A stretch of 23,398 nucleotides of DNA from a bacterium. GTDB lineage: Bacteria > Patescibacteriota > Minisyncoccia > UBA6257 > GWB1-50-10. Where the stretch lies: contig DAICZV010000005.1 of the NCBI GenBank assembly GCA_027310975.1, positions 1 through 23,398 of the forward strand. Direction: 5' to 3'. Below the pieces are notes generated by a model. The model ran no database searches. It was not told the DNA's origin and saw only the letters and a program-made list of their open reading frames with translations. Position 1 is the first letter of the stretch. Each line of letters opens with the position of its first letter. Below are positions 14,819-22,797 of the stretch, in pieces. Both the position numbers and the translations under genes were made by a program.

Positions 14819-15959
14819 ATTTTCCGATCTCCTCAAAAACTCTTTTAATCTCCCCCGCCGTCTTTTCCCACGTGAACCGGGCGGAATTTTCAAAACCCTT
14901 TTGGATTAGCTCTTTTCTCAATCCTTCGTCTGCCGCCGCCGCTTCCATGGCAGAGGCCAATTCTTCCAGGCGGTAGGGGTCGGCAAGGAGGGCGCTTGAG
15001 CCCAGGACCTCCGGCAATGAAGAACGGTTGGAGGCGACGACGGGGCAGCCGCATTTCTGGGCCTCAAGCGGCGGGAAGCCGAATCCCTCAAAGAACGAGG
15101 GATAAACGAAGGCCGCGGCGAGATTGTAAAGAGACAGTATCTCCGTTTCCGTTGCCGGACCCCAAACCACGATGTCGTTTGAATACGGCGACGCCTTTAT
15201 CTCTTTAAAGATTTTATCATAGAGCCACCCGGGCGCGCCCGCGACGACGAGCTTAAAGTCCCGATTGGCGGACCTTTCCTTGACGATATTGAAAGCGCGC
15301 ACGAGGCCGATGAGGTTCTTGCGCGGTTCCAGCGTGCCGACATAAAGGAAAAATGGCGCCTGAAGATCGTGTTCCTTCCGGAAAGCCGCGAGTGCCGGCG
15401 CGTCCTTGGGAAGCGGCCGGCAATCTTTTTTGAGCCCCGGATAAACGCGGACCACCCTTTCCGCCGGCAGATGGAAAATGTCCAGGATATTTTCGCGCGT
15501 CGCGTCGGAAACCGTTATCACCTTGCCCGCTTCCTGAACCTGCCGCTTCCAGCCCTGCTCGGCGTGCCAAAGGTTCTTGCGCCGCGGGAAGAATTCCGGA
15601 AAGTAGGCGAAGGAAATATCGTGGATGGTAATGACGTGCCGCCGCGGTTCTTTAAAGGAAAGAGAGTTGAAATGAGGACTGAAGTAGACATCAGCTTTGA
15701 CGGCGAGGTCAATGCGCGGCCGTTTCAGGATGAAGTTGGCCGCATCCAAGATGCGATTCGGGATTTTCCAGTTGACCCAGGCGTCGCATTTATTTTTGAG
15801 CGGCAGGTTTTCCAGATTTTTCCGGAAACTGTTACCAAAAAGGATATACTCGTCCCCGCCCTTTTCCGCGAGGAGGGCTTCGGTGAGCGCGGAGGCGTAT
15901 TCCGGAATGCCGGAGCGGATGGGAGTGTCCAGGGAACGGATGTCCACGAATATCCTCAT
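14817..15959 (-). CDS. GT4 family glycosyltransferase (second of pair)
   Basis: 380-residue GT-B retaining glycosyltransferase, probably cytoplasmic and membrane-associated. Visible: N-terminal acceptor domain starting MRIFVDIRSLD, HDISFAYFPEFFPRRK, the interdomain strand FFLYVGTLEPRKNLIGLVRAF (donor-domain start), and the nucleotide-sugar EX7E motif in YPSFFEGFGFPPLEAQKCG with SSLPEVLG after it. The pattern resembles mannosyl- or rhamnosyltransferases of the RfaB/WbcX kind, but the sugar cannot be read from sequence. Its ATG overlaps the stop of the upstream GT by one base (TAATG), implying translational coupling. It is the last gene of the envelope operon and converges on the plus-strand orphan. 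Confidence 0.93.
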   Translation of the reverse strand: MRIFVDIRSLDTPIRSGIPEYASALTEALLAEKGGDEYILFGNSFRKNLENLPLKNKCDAWVNWKIPNRILDAANFILKRPRIDLAVKADVYFSPHFNSLSFKEPRRHVITIHDISFAYFPEFFPRRKNLWHAEQGWKRQVQEAGKVITVSDATRENILDIFHLPAERVVRVYPGLKKDCRPLPKDAPALAAFRKEHDLQAPFFLYVGTLEPRKNLIGLVRAFNIVKERSANRDFKLVVAGAPGWLYDKIFKEIKASPYSNDIVVWGPATETEILSLYNLAAAFVYPSFFEGFGFPPLEAQKCGCPVVASNRSSLPEVLGSSALLADPYRLEELASAMEAAAADEGLRKELIQKGFENSARFTWEKTAGEIKRVFEEIGK

Positions 15960-17056
15960 TAGGAGAATTTAAAGCCGAATTCGGCGAATATGCCGGCGAG
16001 GTTGTTTTTGAAGTTCGCCTTGGAAAAACGTACGGCGCTCTTCGCGATGGCGCGCCGGTCAAAGCTCATCCCTTCAAATGAATGGACCGCCGCGACGACC
16101 GCCTCCGGCGTTTGCCGGTCAAAGAGCAAACCGCTTTTCTGGTTTGCCACGATCTCCCGGGCTCCGCCGCGGTCAAAGGCGATGACGGGAGCCCCGCAGG
16201 CCTGGGCCTCGGCGGCCACGAGGCCGAAATCCTCCACCTGCGGAAAGATGAGCGCTTTGGCGTTGGAATAAAGAAGCCGCAAGGCGTTGTCGTCGGCGCC
16301 TTCAATGAACTCTATGTAAGGCGTTCGGACGAGTTTTTTGAGCTTCTGGAGCTCCGGTCCGCGGCCGACTATTTTGAGAGGCTTCTTCAGCCGGTTGAAG
16401 GCCTCAATACCGAGATCAAAACGCTTGTAGTACAAAAGGCGGCCGGCCATCAGATAGTAGTCGCGCTTGCCTTCCGGCTCGGGATAAAAAATATCCGTCT
16501 CTATCGGCGGATAGACAATGGCGGATTCGCGGCCGTAATAGGCCCGGATTTTTTCGGCGATGTAGCCAGAGTTCGCGATGAAGAAGTTGACGTTCGCCGA
16601 GGCCTTCTGGTCCCAGTGCTGAAGCGCGCGGGCGATGGGCTTGGCGATTAGGGTTTTAAATCCCGAAGGCGCGAAGGGCAGGTCTTTCATGTAATCTATC
16701 TCCCAGGCGTAGCGGAGCGGACTGTGACAGTAGCTAATGTGGTAGGGCGCGCCGATGTTGAAACCCTTGGCGTACCCGGCGGTGGAGGAAAGAACGAGGT
16801 CATATTCCCCTTTCTGCTTGAAAGAAGCCGCGGCGAGCGGCATGAATGGAATAAAAAGCCTGTGGTACCGGCGCACCGCGGGCGCGTCCAGGAAACTCGT
16901 GCCTTTGATGTTCTTTTCAAAAAGGCCGCGCGTCTTTTCCTTGTCGTAGACCAGGGTGTAGAGGTCGGCGTCCGGAAATATCTCCAGAAGAACCTGGAGG
17001 ACCCGCTCGGCCCCGCCGAACTGGTTCAGATAATCATGGAGGATAGCGACGCGCAT
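15959..17056 (-). CDS. GT4 family glycosyltransferase (first of pair)
   Basis: 365-residue GT-B enzyme. N-terminus MRVAILHDYLNQFGGAERVL is the acceptor-side signature of the WbaZ-like subgroup. The donor domain starts at YYLMAGRLLYYKRFDLGIEAF, and the EX7E motif is EDFGLVAAE within FPQVEDFGLVAAEAQACG, followed by FDRGGAREIV. It probably adds a hexose to the lipid-linked sugar made by the sugar-phosphate transferase encoded 130 bases upstream; donor unknown. Immediately before the ATG is a 7-bp hairpin, TTGGGCT/AGCCCAA (17057-17076), where a Shine-Dalgarno would normally be, so initiation may be structure-controlled. One-base overlap with the next GT. Confidence 0.93.
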   Translation of the reverse strand: MRVAILHDYLNQFGGAERVLQVLLEIFPDADLYTLVYDKEKTRGLFEKNIKGTSFLDAPAVRRYHRLFIPFMPLAAASFKQKGEYDLVLSSTAGYAKGFNIGAPYHISYCHSPLRYAWEIDYMKDLPFAPSGFKTLIAKPIARALQHWDQKASANVNFFIANSGYIAEKIRAYYGRESAIVYPPIETDIFYPEPEGKRDYYLMAGRLLYYKRFDLGIEAFNRLKKPLKIVGRGPELQKLKKLVRTPYIEFIEGADDNALRLLYSNAKALIFPQVEDFGLVAAEAQACGAPVIAFDRGGAREIVANQKSGLLFDRQTPEAVVAAVHSFEGMSFDRRAIAKSAVRFSKANFKNNLAGIFAEFGFKFS

Positions 17057-17076
17057 TTGGGCTTATTTTAGCCCAA
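17057..17076 (-). promoter_or_regulatory. Hairpin abutting the start codon of the first GT
   Basis: TTGGGCT/AGCCCAA with a 6-base loop AAAATA ends directly at the ATG. There is no Shine-Dalgarno. It could hide the start site or attenuate translation. Confidence 0.45.
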
Positions 17077-17110
17077 TTCCGCTTATTTTCCCATTATTTC
17101 GCTGAAGCTC

Positions 17111-17175
17111 GGCAAGCCAGAAAAGTGTGCGCTCCGGGCCGCTTGGCCAAGTCTAACCCACTTTTCCGGCTTGCC
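17111..17175. repeat. 17-bp inverted repeat between the sugar transferase and first GT genes
   Basis: GGCAAGCCAGAAAAGTG (17111-17127) pairs with CACTTTTCCGGCTTGCC (17159-17175), one G-U, loop 31 bases containing the palindrome CTTGGCCAAG. There is no T-tract on the minus strand, so it is not a standard terminator; it may be an mRNA processing or stability element or a small repeat. Confidence 0.75.
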
Positions 17176-17185
17176 TTGCTTTTGT

Positions 17186-17788
17186 CTAAACTCCGGTGGG
17201 GTCGGAGAGGAAGATGACGAGCGTCTTCCAAAGGACCTTCAGGTCCAATCCGAAAGACGGATGATCAATATACTCAAGGTCGTATTCCAGCTCTTTCTGG
17301 AACGGAAGCTTGGAAGCGCCCATCACCTGGGAAAGTCCGGTCAAACCCGACTTGGCCTCGGCAATGCGTTTGAACTCCGCCGGGTATTTTGCTATCTCGC
17401 CGGGCTCGTGCGGACGGGGGCCGACAAGCGAAAGGTCGCCCGCAAGGACATTGAAGGACTGCGGGAACTCGTCCAGGCGCAGCTTGCGCAGGAATTTGCC
17501 GACGCGCGTGAGGCGCGGATCGTTTTTTATCTTGAAGAGCGGTCCGTCCTTGCGTTCGTTGAGGTTTGCAAGCTGCGGCTTCATTTCATGCGCGCCCCGC
17601 ACCATCGTCCGGAACTTCCAGACGCGGATGAGCTTTCCGCCGCTCACTCTTTCCAGGCGCACGAATATCGGAGAGCCGCTTTCAATCAGGATGGCCAAGC
17701 CGATGAATGGCGTAAGGATAATGGTAAAAAGCGAGGCGAGGCATCCGCCCAGAACGTCAAAGGCCCTCTTTCCCCAATAACCCTGCAT
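17186..17788 (-). CDS. Polyprenyl glycosylphosphotransferase (bacterial sugar transferase)
   Basis: 200 residues, the minimal catalytic PglC/WcaJ-C type: transfers a sugar-1-phosphate from a nucleotide sugar to undecaprenyl phosphate, starting a surface-glycan chain at the inner face of the membrane. The re-entrant membrane helix is at residues about 10-35 (DVLGGCLASLFTIILTPFIG), then KFRTMVRGAHE, the catalytic Asp-Glu pair in RLDEFPQ (D106-E107), GDLSLVGPRP (118-126), and GLTGLSQV. All family landmarks are present. It follows rsmI with a TAATG overlap and leads, after a 130-base gap with two hairpins, to the two GT4 enzymes that presumably extend its product. Sugar specificity is not readable. 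Confidence 0.94.
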   Translation of the reverse strand: MQGYWGKRAFDVLGGCLASLFTIILTPFIGLAILIESGSPIFVRLERVSGGKLIRVWKFRTMVRGAHEMKPQLANLNERKDGPLFKIKNDPRLTRVGKFLRKLRLDEFPQSFNVLAGDLSLVGPRPHEPGEIAKYPAEFKRIAEAKSGLTGLSQVMGASKLPFQKELEYDLEYIDHPSFGLDLKVLWKTLVIFLSDPTGV

Positions 17789-18444
17789 TATGGTGCGATG
17801 ATGACGAACTCCCCTTTTCCTTTTTCTTTGGTGAAGTATTCAAGCGCCTCGCTCGCCTTTCCGCGCCAAACCTCCTCGTGGAGTTTGGTGAGCTCTTTGC
17901 AGACGACGATTTCCGCGCTGCCGAGAGCTTCCAGCGTTTTTGCGAGGCGGTGAGGCGATTCGTAAAAGACGGCCGGCCTGACCTTAATGTCCGCGAGCTC
18001 TTTGAAGAACGTCTGTCGGCCCTTCTTGTGGGGCGGGTATCCGAGGAACGTGAATTTGTCGGCATTGAGTCCCGAGGCGGAAAGCGCCGTCACGACGGCC
18101 GATGGCCCGGGGAGAGGAATAATGTCTGCCTGTGCGTTCTGCCGGATGAAGGCGACAAGTTTGGCGCCCGGGTCGGCGATGTTCGGCGTGCCGGCGTCCG
18201 AGACGAAGGCGATGTTCTTCCCCTCTGCCAGCAGGTCTTTTATCTTCTCGTACGAAGCGGCGCTGGCGTATTCGTCAAACCGCCAGACTGGTTTTTTGAC
18301 GCCGAGATGGCTTAAAAGTTTGCCGGCAACGCGCGTGTCCTCGGCGAGGACCAAGTCGGCGCTTTTAAGCGTCTCAATGGACCGGAGCGTGATATCCCCC
18401 AAATTACCGATGGGCGTCGCGACGATGTATAATTTCCCTTCCAT
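17788..18444 (-). CDS. rsmI: 16S rRNA (cytidine-1402-2'-O)-methyltransferase
   Basis: SAM-dependent tetrapyrrole-methylase-fold enzyme that 2'-O-methylates C1402 in the decoding centre of 16S rRNA. 218 residues, shorter than the about 280 of E. coli because the C-terminal extension is absent, as in many compact genomes. Seen: ATPIGNLGD (residues 9-17), LAEDTR (33-38), SDAGTPNIADPG (about 81-92; usual form SDAGTPLISDPG), LPGPSA, and the YESPHRL block. Overlaps mltG at its start and the sugar transferase at its end, both as TAATG, so it is translated as part of the envelope operon although its job is ribosomal. Confidence 0.95.
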   Translation of the reverse strand: MEGKLYIVATPIGNLGDITLRSIETLKSADLVLAEDTRVAGKLLSHLGVKKPVWRFDEYASAASYEKIKDLLAEGKNIAFVSDAGTPNIADPGAKLVAFIRQNAQADIIPLPGPSAVVTALSASGLNADKFTFLGYPPHKKGRQTFFKELADIKVRPAVFYESPHRLAKTLEALGSAEIVVCKELTKLHEEVWRGKASEALEYFTKEKGKGEFVIIAP

Positions 18445-19418
18445 TATTTTAAGTATTTCTGGATATTTGAGAGCTGTCCAGCGTACGTGGCCGAACAGTG
18501 GATTAGGCCGGTATTATCGTGGATGTAATAAAGGCAGTTGGTTTTGGCCGGGTTCAAAGCGGCGACAATGGCGTTCAGCCCTGGATCGCAGATGGGCGTG
18601 GGCGGGAGCCCCGGATGGAGATAAGTGTTATAAACCGACTTGAAGCTGGTGGAGCCCTTGGGCAAGGGCGCCCAGTAGCCATTGCCCTGGTCGCCGAGCG
18701 CGTATTGTATCGTCGCGTCTATCTGCAGGGGCATATTTATCGTGAGCCGGTTCCAGATGATGCCGGAGATAAGCGACATATCGCTTGGTCCGAGAGCTTC
18801 CCTTTGGATAAGCGAAGCGACTTTCACGGCCGTCGTCCACTTTTCATTCTGAGCCGCCGCTTCCTTGGCATAAGGCGCGAAAATTTCATTGAAGTGCGTT
18901 ATAAATCTTTGGGCAATTTGCAGCCCCGTTTCCCCGACTGGCAGAAGATACGTGTCGGGATAATAAACTCCCTCCGCATAGTCCGCCCCGCCCAGCGTCT
19001 GATAAGCGTTCAGAAAATCGTTCTTGGTCGCATCGTTCCAGCCGAGCGTTTCTTGAAGAGTGTTCGCAATCTGTTCTTTGCGCCAGCCGGGCGGGACTGT
19101 CACCCATTTCATGTAGGGCGGCGCGTTCAATACGGCCGCGACGGCGAAGGCGTTCATGGACGGCGATATCTTGTACCCGCCCGGAGCGATGACGCCTGTC
19201 TTTCCGGTCAAAAAAGATGCCAGTTCAAACCCGAACGAGCTGCGGATATATCCGCCGGCTTGAAGGGCTTGGACGGCCTGCGTTCGCGTCTCGCCCTGGT
19301 TCACGACGAACCGCGCCGCTTCGGCATTCCCCTCGGCCGCCGCGAGAAATAAACGGTATCCTACGACGATAATAGTCAGTATCACGATACCGACGATAAG
19401 AATGATCTTCTTTTTCAT
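18444..19418 (-). CDS. mltG: Endolytic murein transglycosylase MltG
   Basis: Membrane-bound lytic transglycosylase (YceG-like) that cuts nascent peptidoglycan strands and limits their length. 324 residues: cytoplasmic MKKK, one membrane helix (about 4-26), a LysM-like linker region, then the YceG catalytic domain. The conserved ASLIQREA box carries the Glu (E207) that corresponds to the catalytic acid; the family's downstream NRL...MPLQIDATIQYALG and the YNTYLHPGLPPTPICDPGL substrate groove are intact. Its start overlaps the ASCH gene stop (ATGA), and its stop overlaps rsmI (TAATG). Confidence 0.95.
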   Translation of the reverse strand: MKKKIILIVGIVILTIIVVGYRLFLAAAEGNAEAARFVVNQGETRTQAVQALQAGGYIRSSFGFELASFLTGKTGVIAPGGYKISPSMNAFAVAAVLNAPPYMKWVTVPPGWRKEQIANTLQETLGWNDATKNDFLNAYQTLGGADYAEGVYYPDTYLLPVGETGLQIAQRFITHFNEIFAPYAKEAAAQNEKWTTAVKVASLIQREALGPSDMSLISGIIWNRLTINMPLQIDATIQYALGDQGNGYWAPLPKGSTSFKSVYNTYLHPGLPPTPICDPGLNAIVAALNPAKTNCLYYIHDNTGLIHCSATYAGQLSNIQKYLK

Positions 19419-19768
19419 TTCAGTTCTATGGCGATGAGGCCGGACTTTTTGATCTTCTCGCGGTAGCCGGGGAATGTGTAATAAAGTTCGCGTAGTTCCT
19501 TTGCCGAACCTATGTTCGGATTAATAATCTTGAAGCCATATGCCCGGACGAGAGCCGCAATACTTTTATAAACCTTCACTTTCTTCGCGATTTTTGAGAA
19601 TTTCTGCTTCCCGCAGACGAACTCTATCTTGTCTCCCGCCTTGATGTTTTCATATCGTACGGTCGCGGCTCGGGTCTCCACTTTCTTCCGGCCGCTTTTG
19701 ATAGCTCTCCAAATGTCCCTGTTAACTGCACGGAAACGCAGTGTATGAACGGCTAAGCCCCGTGGCAT
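19415..19768 (-). CDS. ASCH domain protein
   Basis: 117 residues, basic, resembling the ASCH/PUA-like beta-barrel family thought to bind RNA and in some members to act as a nuclease. Seen: HTLRFRAVNRDIWRAIKSGR (strand plus first helix), KKVETRAA (the family's +.E.R), IKAGDKIEFVCG, and a C-terminal strand GLIAIELK. The Glu-x-Arg signature and the AGDKI turn fit ASCH; function unknown. It starts 16 bases inside the end of secA and ends overlapping mltG (ATGA), so it is co-translated with both. An alternative start inside the overlap cannot be excluded, as the first eight residues are not typical. Confidence 0.85.
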   Translation of the reverse strand: MPRGLAVHTLRFRAVNRDIWRAIKSGRKKVETRAATVRYENIKAGDKIEFVCGKQKFSKIAKKVKVYKSIAALVRAYGFKIINPNIGSAKELRELYYTFPGYREKIKKSGLIAIELK

Positions 19769-22272
19769 TTTTTGTACTTTTTACCGCTGCCGCACCAGCA
19801 AGGGTCGTTGCGGCCGATGTTCTTGTTGGGGCCGGACGGGACTTGAGCGGGAGCGCCGACGCTAATGGTATTCTGCTGGGCGCGGACCTGATTCAGGTCA
19901 ACGCTCAAGACCTGGACGAAGGTGTCCCAGACGAGCGAATCAAAGGCGGCTTGGAGGCGCTGGTAGAGCTGGTGCGCGTCGCGGCGGTATTCAATGAGCG
20001 GCTCGTGCTGGCCGTAGGCGCGGATATTCACCGACTCCCGCAGGGCCTCAAGGTTTTCCAAGTGGTCTATCCAAAGCGTGTCCAGTATCCGCGTGAAATG
20101 CTGGCCGAGGATGGCGGATTTGAGCGGGTCCAGCGTTTCCGGCAGGTGCGTCAGGCGCTCTTCCGCTTCCGCGAGCTGTTTTTGGATCTCATCGCGCTTA
20201 TCGGGTTCGGCGTCCATCTGGGCTTGGAGGGAGTCCTTGTAATTTTCGGCAAAGCGCCGCACGGTTTCGTCCAAAATCGGCAGCAACTCCCCTTTCTCGC
20301 CCGCTTCAATGAACTTCGTCCGGCGGGCGTAGATTGCGCTGCGCTGTTTGTTCAAGACGTCGTCAAAGTCCAGCAGGTGGTGGCGGATGTCAAAATTGGC
20401 GCCTTCCACCTTGGTCTGGGCCTGGTTTACCGAACGGGTCACCATTTTTGACTGGATGGGCATATCCTCCGGCACCTTGAGCGTCTGCATAAGATTCCTG
20501 ATGCGGTCGCCGCCGAAGATGCGCATCAGGTCGTCTTCAAGCGACAGGTAGAACTGGGTAGAACCGGGGTCGCCCTGCCGACCGGTGCGTCCGCGGAGCT
20601 GGTTATCTATCCGGCGCGCCTCGTGGCGTTCGGTGCCGATAACGTGCAACCCTCCGGCCGTCTTTATCTTTTCCGCCGCCACCTTGTCGGGCGGGTTGCC
20701 GCTGAGGACAATGTCCACGCCGCGGCCGGCCATATTCGTGGCGACCGTCACGGCGCCGGCCCGGCCCGCCTGGGCAATAATCTCGCCCTCGCGTTCGTGG
20801 TTCTTGGCGTTCAATACCTCGTGCGGGATGTTGGCTTTAGAAAGATAGGACGAGATTATCTCGTTGTTAGTAATGGACGTCGTGCCGACGAGTATCGGCC
20901 GGCCCGCTTCCCGCTGTTTTTTGACATCCGCGACGACCGCCTGGTATTTGGCATCCTTGGTTTTGTAAATGGAGTCGGGCAGGTCTTTTCTCACCATCGG
21001 CCGGTTGGGCGGAATGGCGACGACGTCCAGCTTATAGACCTTCTGGAACTCTTCGGCCGAGGTCTCGGCCGTGCCGGTCATGCCGGCGATCTTTTCGTAA
21101 AGGCGGAAATAGTTTTGGATGGTTATCTGGGCGAAGGTGCGGTTCTCGTTTTGTACCTGGACGCCTTCTTTCGCCTCTATCGCCTGGTGCAAACCGCCGC
21201 TATACCGGCGGCCGACGAGCATCCGGCCGGTGAACTCGTCCACGATGATGATCTCCCCTTCCCTAACAATGTAGTCGCGGTCGCGTTTGAAAAGAGCCTT
21301 AGCCTTCAAGCTCTCCTGGAGAAAGTGGACGAGGCGCAGGTTTTCCGGCGCGTAGATATTCTCTATGTTCGTAATCTTTTCCACCTTCTCAATCCCCGCC
21401 TCCGTAATGCTCACGGTCTTCAGCTTTTCGTCCGTTTCATAGTCCTCGCCCTCGTTCAAACGTTCCGCGACGCTGGCGAAGGTCTTGTAGAATTCGCTCG
21501 CTTGCGTGTCGGGCGTGGCGATGATAAGCGGGGTCCGAGCCTCGTCTATTAAAATGCTGTCCACCTCGTCAATGACGGCGAAGTTGTGCTTTCGCTGGAC
21601 GATGTCCCGGGTAGTGAGCGCGAGATTGTCGCGTAAATAATCAAAGCCGAATTCGTGGTTCGTGCCGTAAGTGATGTCCGCAGCGTAGGCCTCGCGGCGG
21701 CTGATGGGCCGGAGAAAGCGTTCCGCTACCCGGAAAGAGCCAAGCGCGTCGCGTTCCTTGTCGGCGGCTTCCTCGCCCTTGAAGTTCTGGTCGTACATGA
21801 AAGCTCCGTCGTGGACGAGGCAGGAGACCGAAAGGCCCAAGGCGTCGTAGACCTGGCCCATCCAGGTCATGTCGCGCTTTGCAAGGTAGTCGTTCACCGT
21901 GACGACGTGCGTGCCTTTTCCCGAGAGCGCGTTCAAGTAGACCGGCGCGGTGGCGGCCAGGGTTTTACCCTCGCCAGTGAGCATTTCGGCAATCTTGCCT
22001 TCGTGGATGGCCATGCCGCCGATGAGCTGGACGTCAAAGTGGCGCTGGCCGAGCGTGCGGTGGGCGGCCTCGCGGATTAAGGCGAAGGCCCGGGGCAGTA
22101 CTTCGTCCAGGGTCCGGCCGTTTTTTACCTCCGCTTTAAGCGCCAATGACCGGGCTGTAAGCTCTTCGCCGGAAAGTTTCTGCATCTCCGGCTCCAGAGC
22201 GTTAATAACCGCTACCAGGTTTTGGTAGCGTTTTAGGTTTGAGTCCTTGAACAGCTTGGTTAAAAAAGACAT
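19753..22272 (-). CDS. secA: Preprotein translocase ATPase SecA
   Basis: Motor that drives unfolded preproteins through SecYEG. 839 residues, near the usual compact length. Seen: Walker A MLTGEGKT (about 97-104), DEVDSILIDEARTPLI (Walker B region), preprotein cross-linking domain, second nucleotide-binding fold (VGTTSITNNE, ATNMAGRGVDIVL, GTERHEARRIDNQLRGRTGR), scaffold domain, and a C-terminal SEC-C zinc motif NDPCWCGSGKKYKKCHG (CxC...CH) for SecB or ribosome contact. No Shine-Dalgarno is visible before the ATG; the 690 bases upstream hold a structured, repeat-rich leader. It opens the run secA-ASCH-mltG-rsmI-sugar transferase. Confidence 0.98.
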   Translation of the reverse strand: MSFLTKLFKDSNLKRYQNLVAVINALEPEMQKLSGEELTARSLALKAEVKNGRTLDEVLPRAFALIREAAHRTLGQRHFDVQLIGGMAIHEGKIAEMLTGEGKTLAATAPVYLNALSGKGTHVVTVNDYLAKRDMTWMGQVYDALGLSVSCLVHDGAFMYDQNFKGEEAADKERDALGSFRVAERFLRPISRREAYAADITYGTNHEFGFDYLRDNLALTTRDIVQRKHNFAVIDEVDSILIDEARTPLIIATPDTQASEFYKTFASVAERLNEGEDYETDEKLKTVSITEAGIEKVEKITNIENIYAPENLRLVHFLQESLKAKALFKRDRDYIVREGEIIIVDEFTGRMLVGRRYSGGLHQAIEAKEGVQVQNENRTFAQITIQNYFRLYEKIAGMTGTAETSAEEFQKVYKLDVVAIPPNRPMVRKDLPDSIYKTKDAKYQAVVADVKKQREAGRPILVGTTSITNNEIISSYLSKANIPHEVLNAKNHEREGEIIAQAGRAGAVTVATNMAGRGVDIVLSGNPPDKVAAEKIKTAGGLHVIGTERHEARRIDNQLRGRTGRQGDPGSTQFYLSLEDDLMRIFGGDRIRNLMQTLKVPEDMPIQSKMVTRSVNQAQTKVEGANFDIRHHLLDFDDVLNKQRSAIYARRTKFIEAGEKGELLPILDETVRRFAENYKDSLQAQMDAEPDKRDEIQKQLAEAEERLTHLPETLDPLKSAILGQHFTRILDTLWIDHLENLEALRESVNIRAYGQHEPLIEYRRDAHQLYQRLQAAFDSLVWDTFVQVLSVDLNQVRAQQNTISVGAPAQVPSGPNKNIGRNDPCWCGSGKKYKKCHGA

Positions 22273-22320
22273 AAAAATGAGCGGAAGCGGACCGCCGGCT
22301 CACCAACATTCCGGCCGTAA

Positions 22321-22613
22321 GGGCGGCTATGGTGGTGACCTCTCCCGCAAATCTCCGAAAGCGCAAGCTTGAGGTCAGATTTGCGCGGATCCCGTTTGTC
22401 CCCGCTCGGATTATCTTCAGACAACCCATTCGGAGATCACGGGATCGCGCAACTTCAGTCCTCGCCGCGGCTGCGGACAGTTGCGGGACAATTTTTGGGT
22501 AGTATGGGCGGCTATGGTGGTGACCTCCAATTTTTGTTTTGGTTGTGTAAGTGCTCACCCATAGCCGCCCATACTATCCAGTTGTAAAAGTAAGTGCTCA
22601 CCCATAGCCGCCC
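22321..22613. repeat. Four-copy GGGCGGCTATGG repeat family in the secA leader
   Basis: Two direct copies share 22 bases beginning GGGCGGCTATGGTGGTGACC (22321-22342, 22506-22527). Two inverted copies share 24 bases beginning GTAAGTGCTCACCCATAGCC (22547-22570, 22590-22613; period 43). The second direct copy and first inverted copy form a 22-bp stem with a single G-U (22496-22517 with 22559-22580). No copies were noticed elsewhere in the window. Confidence 0.9.
22346..22452 (-). promoter_or_regulatory. Mutually exclusive hairpins in the secA leader
   Basis: Arm 22381-22395 pairs with 22439-22452 (14 bp, one bulge). Arm 22377-22385 pairs with 22346-22354 (9 bp). They share 22381-22385, so only one can form; a third helix (22351-22358 with 22430-22437, 8 bp) competes with the second. 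Such switching is typical of attenuators, but no T-tract follows, so any control of secA would be at translation or RNA stability (inference). Confidence 0.5.
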
Positions 22614-22694
22614 CTGCGGCCCAAATGAGTACCGACGGCCCGTTTTCGCTCTAGGGATATGATAGATGAATTGCGGCCTGATTTGAAGTGCTAA

Positions 22695-22767
22695 ATCCCC
22701 ACACCACAACGATGGTTTTAAGGCTGGTGACGTCAAAAGTACTCGCCGCCTCGTTTGGTGTGGGGAT
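22695..22767 (-). other. 17-bp hairpin downstream of the small-RNA terminator
   Basis: ATCCCCACACCA (22695-22706) plus AACGA (22708-22712) pair with TCGTT (22751-22755) plus TGGTGTGGGGAT (22756-22767), one bulged C, loop 38 bases. Its outer arm overlaps the T-tract of the terminator at 22766-22797. Confidence 0.75.
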
Positions 22768-22797
22768 AAAAATAAACCCCCCCGACTGACGTCGGGG
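22766..22797 (-). terminator. Rho-independent terminator of the small RNA
   Basis: CCCCGAC/GTCGGGG with loop GTCA, followed after GG by TTTATTTTTAT on the minus strand. Confidence 0.8.

Noticed and set aside
22547..22613. Two 24-base repeats separated by 19 bases, resembling a CRISPR unit
   Set aside because: Only two units, a short spacer, additional related copies in inverted orientation nearby, and no cas gene; better read as part of the secA-leader repeat family.
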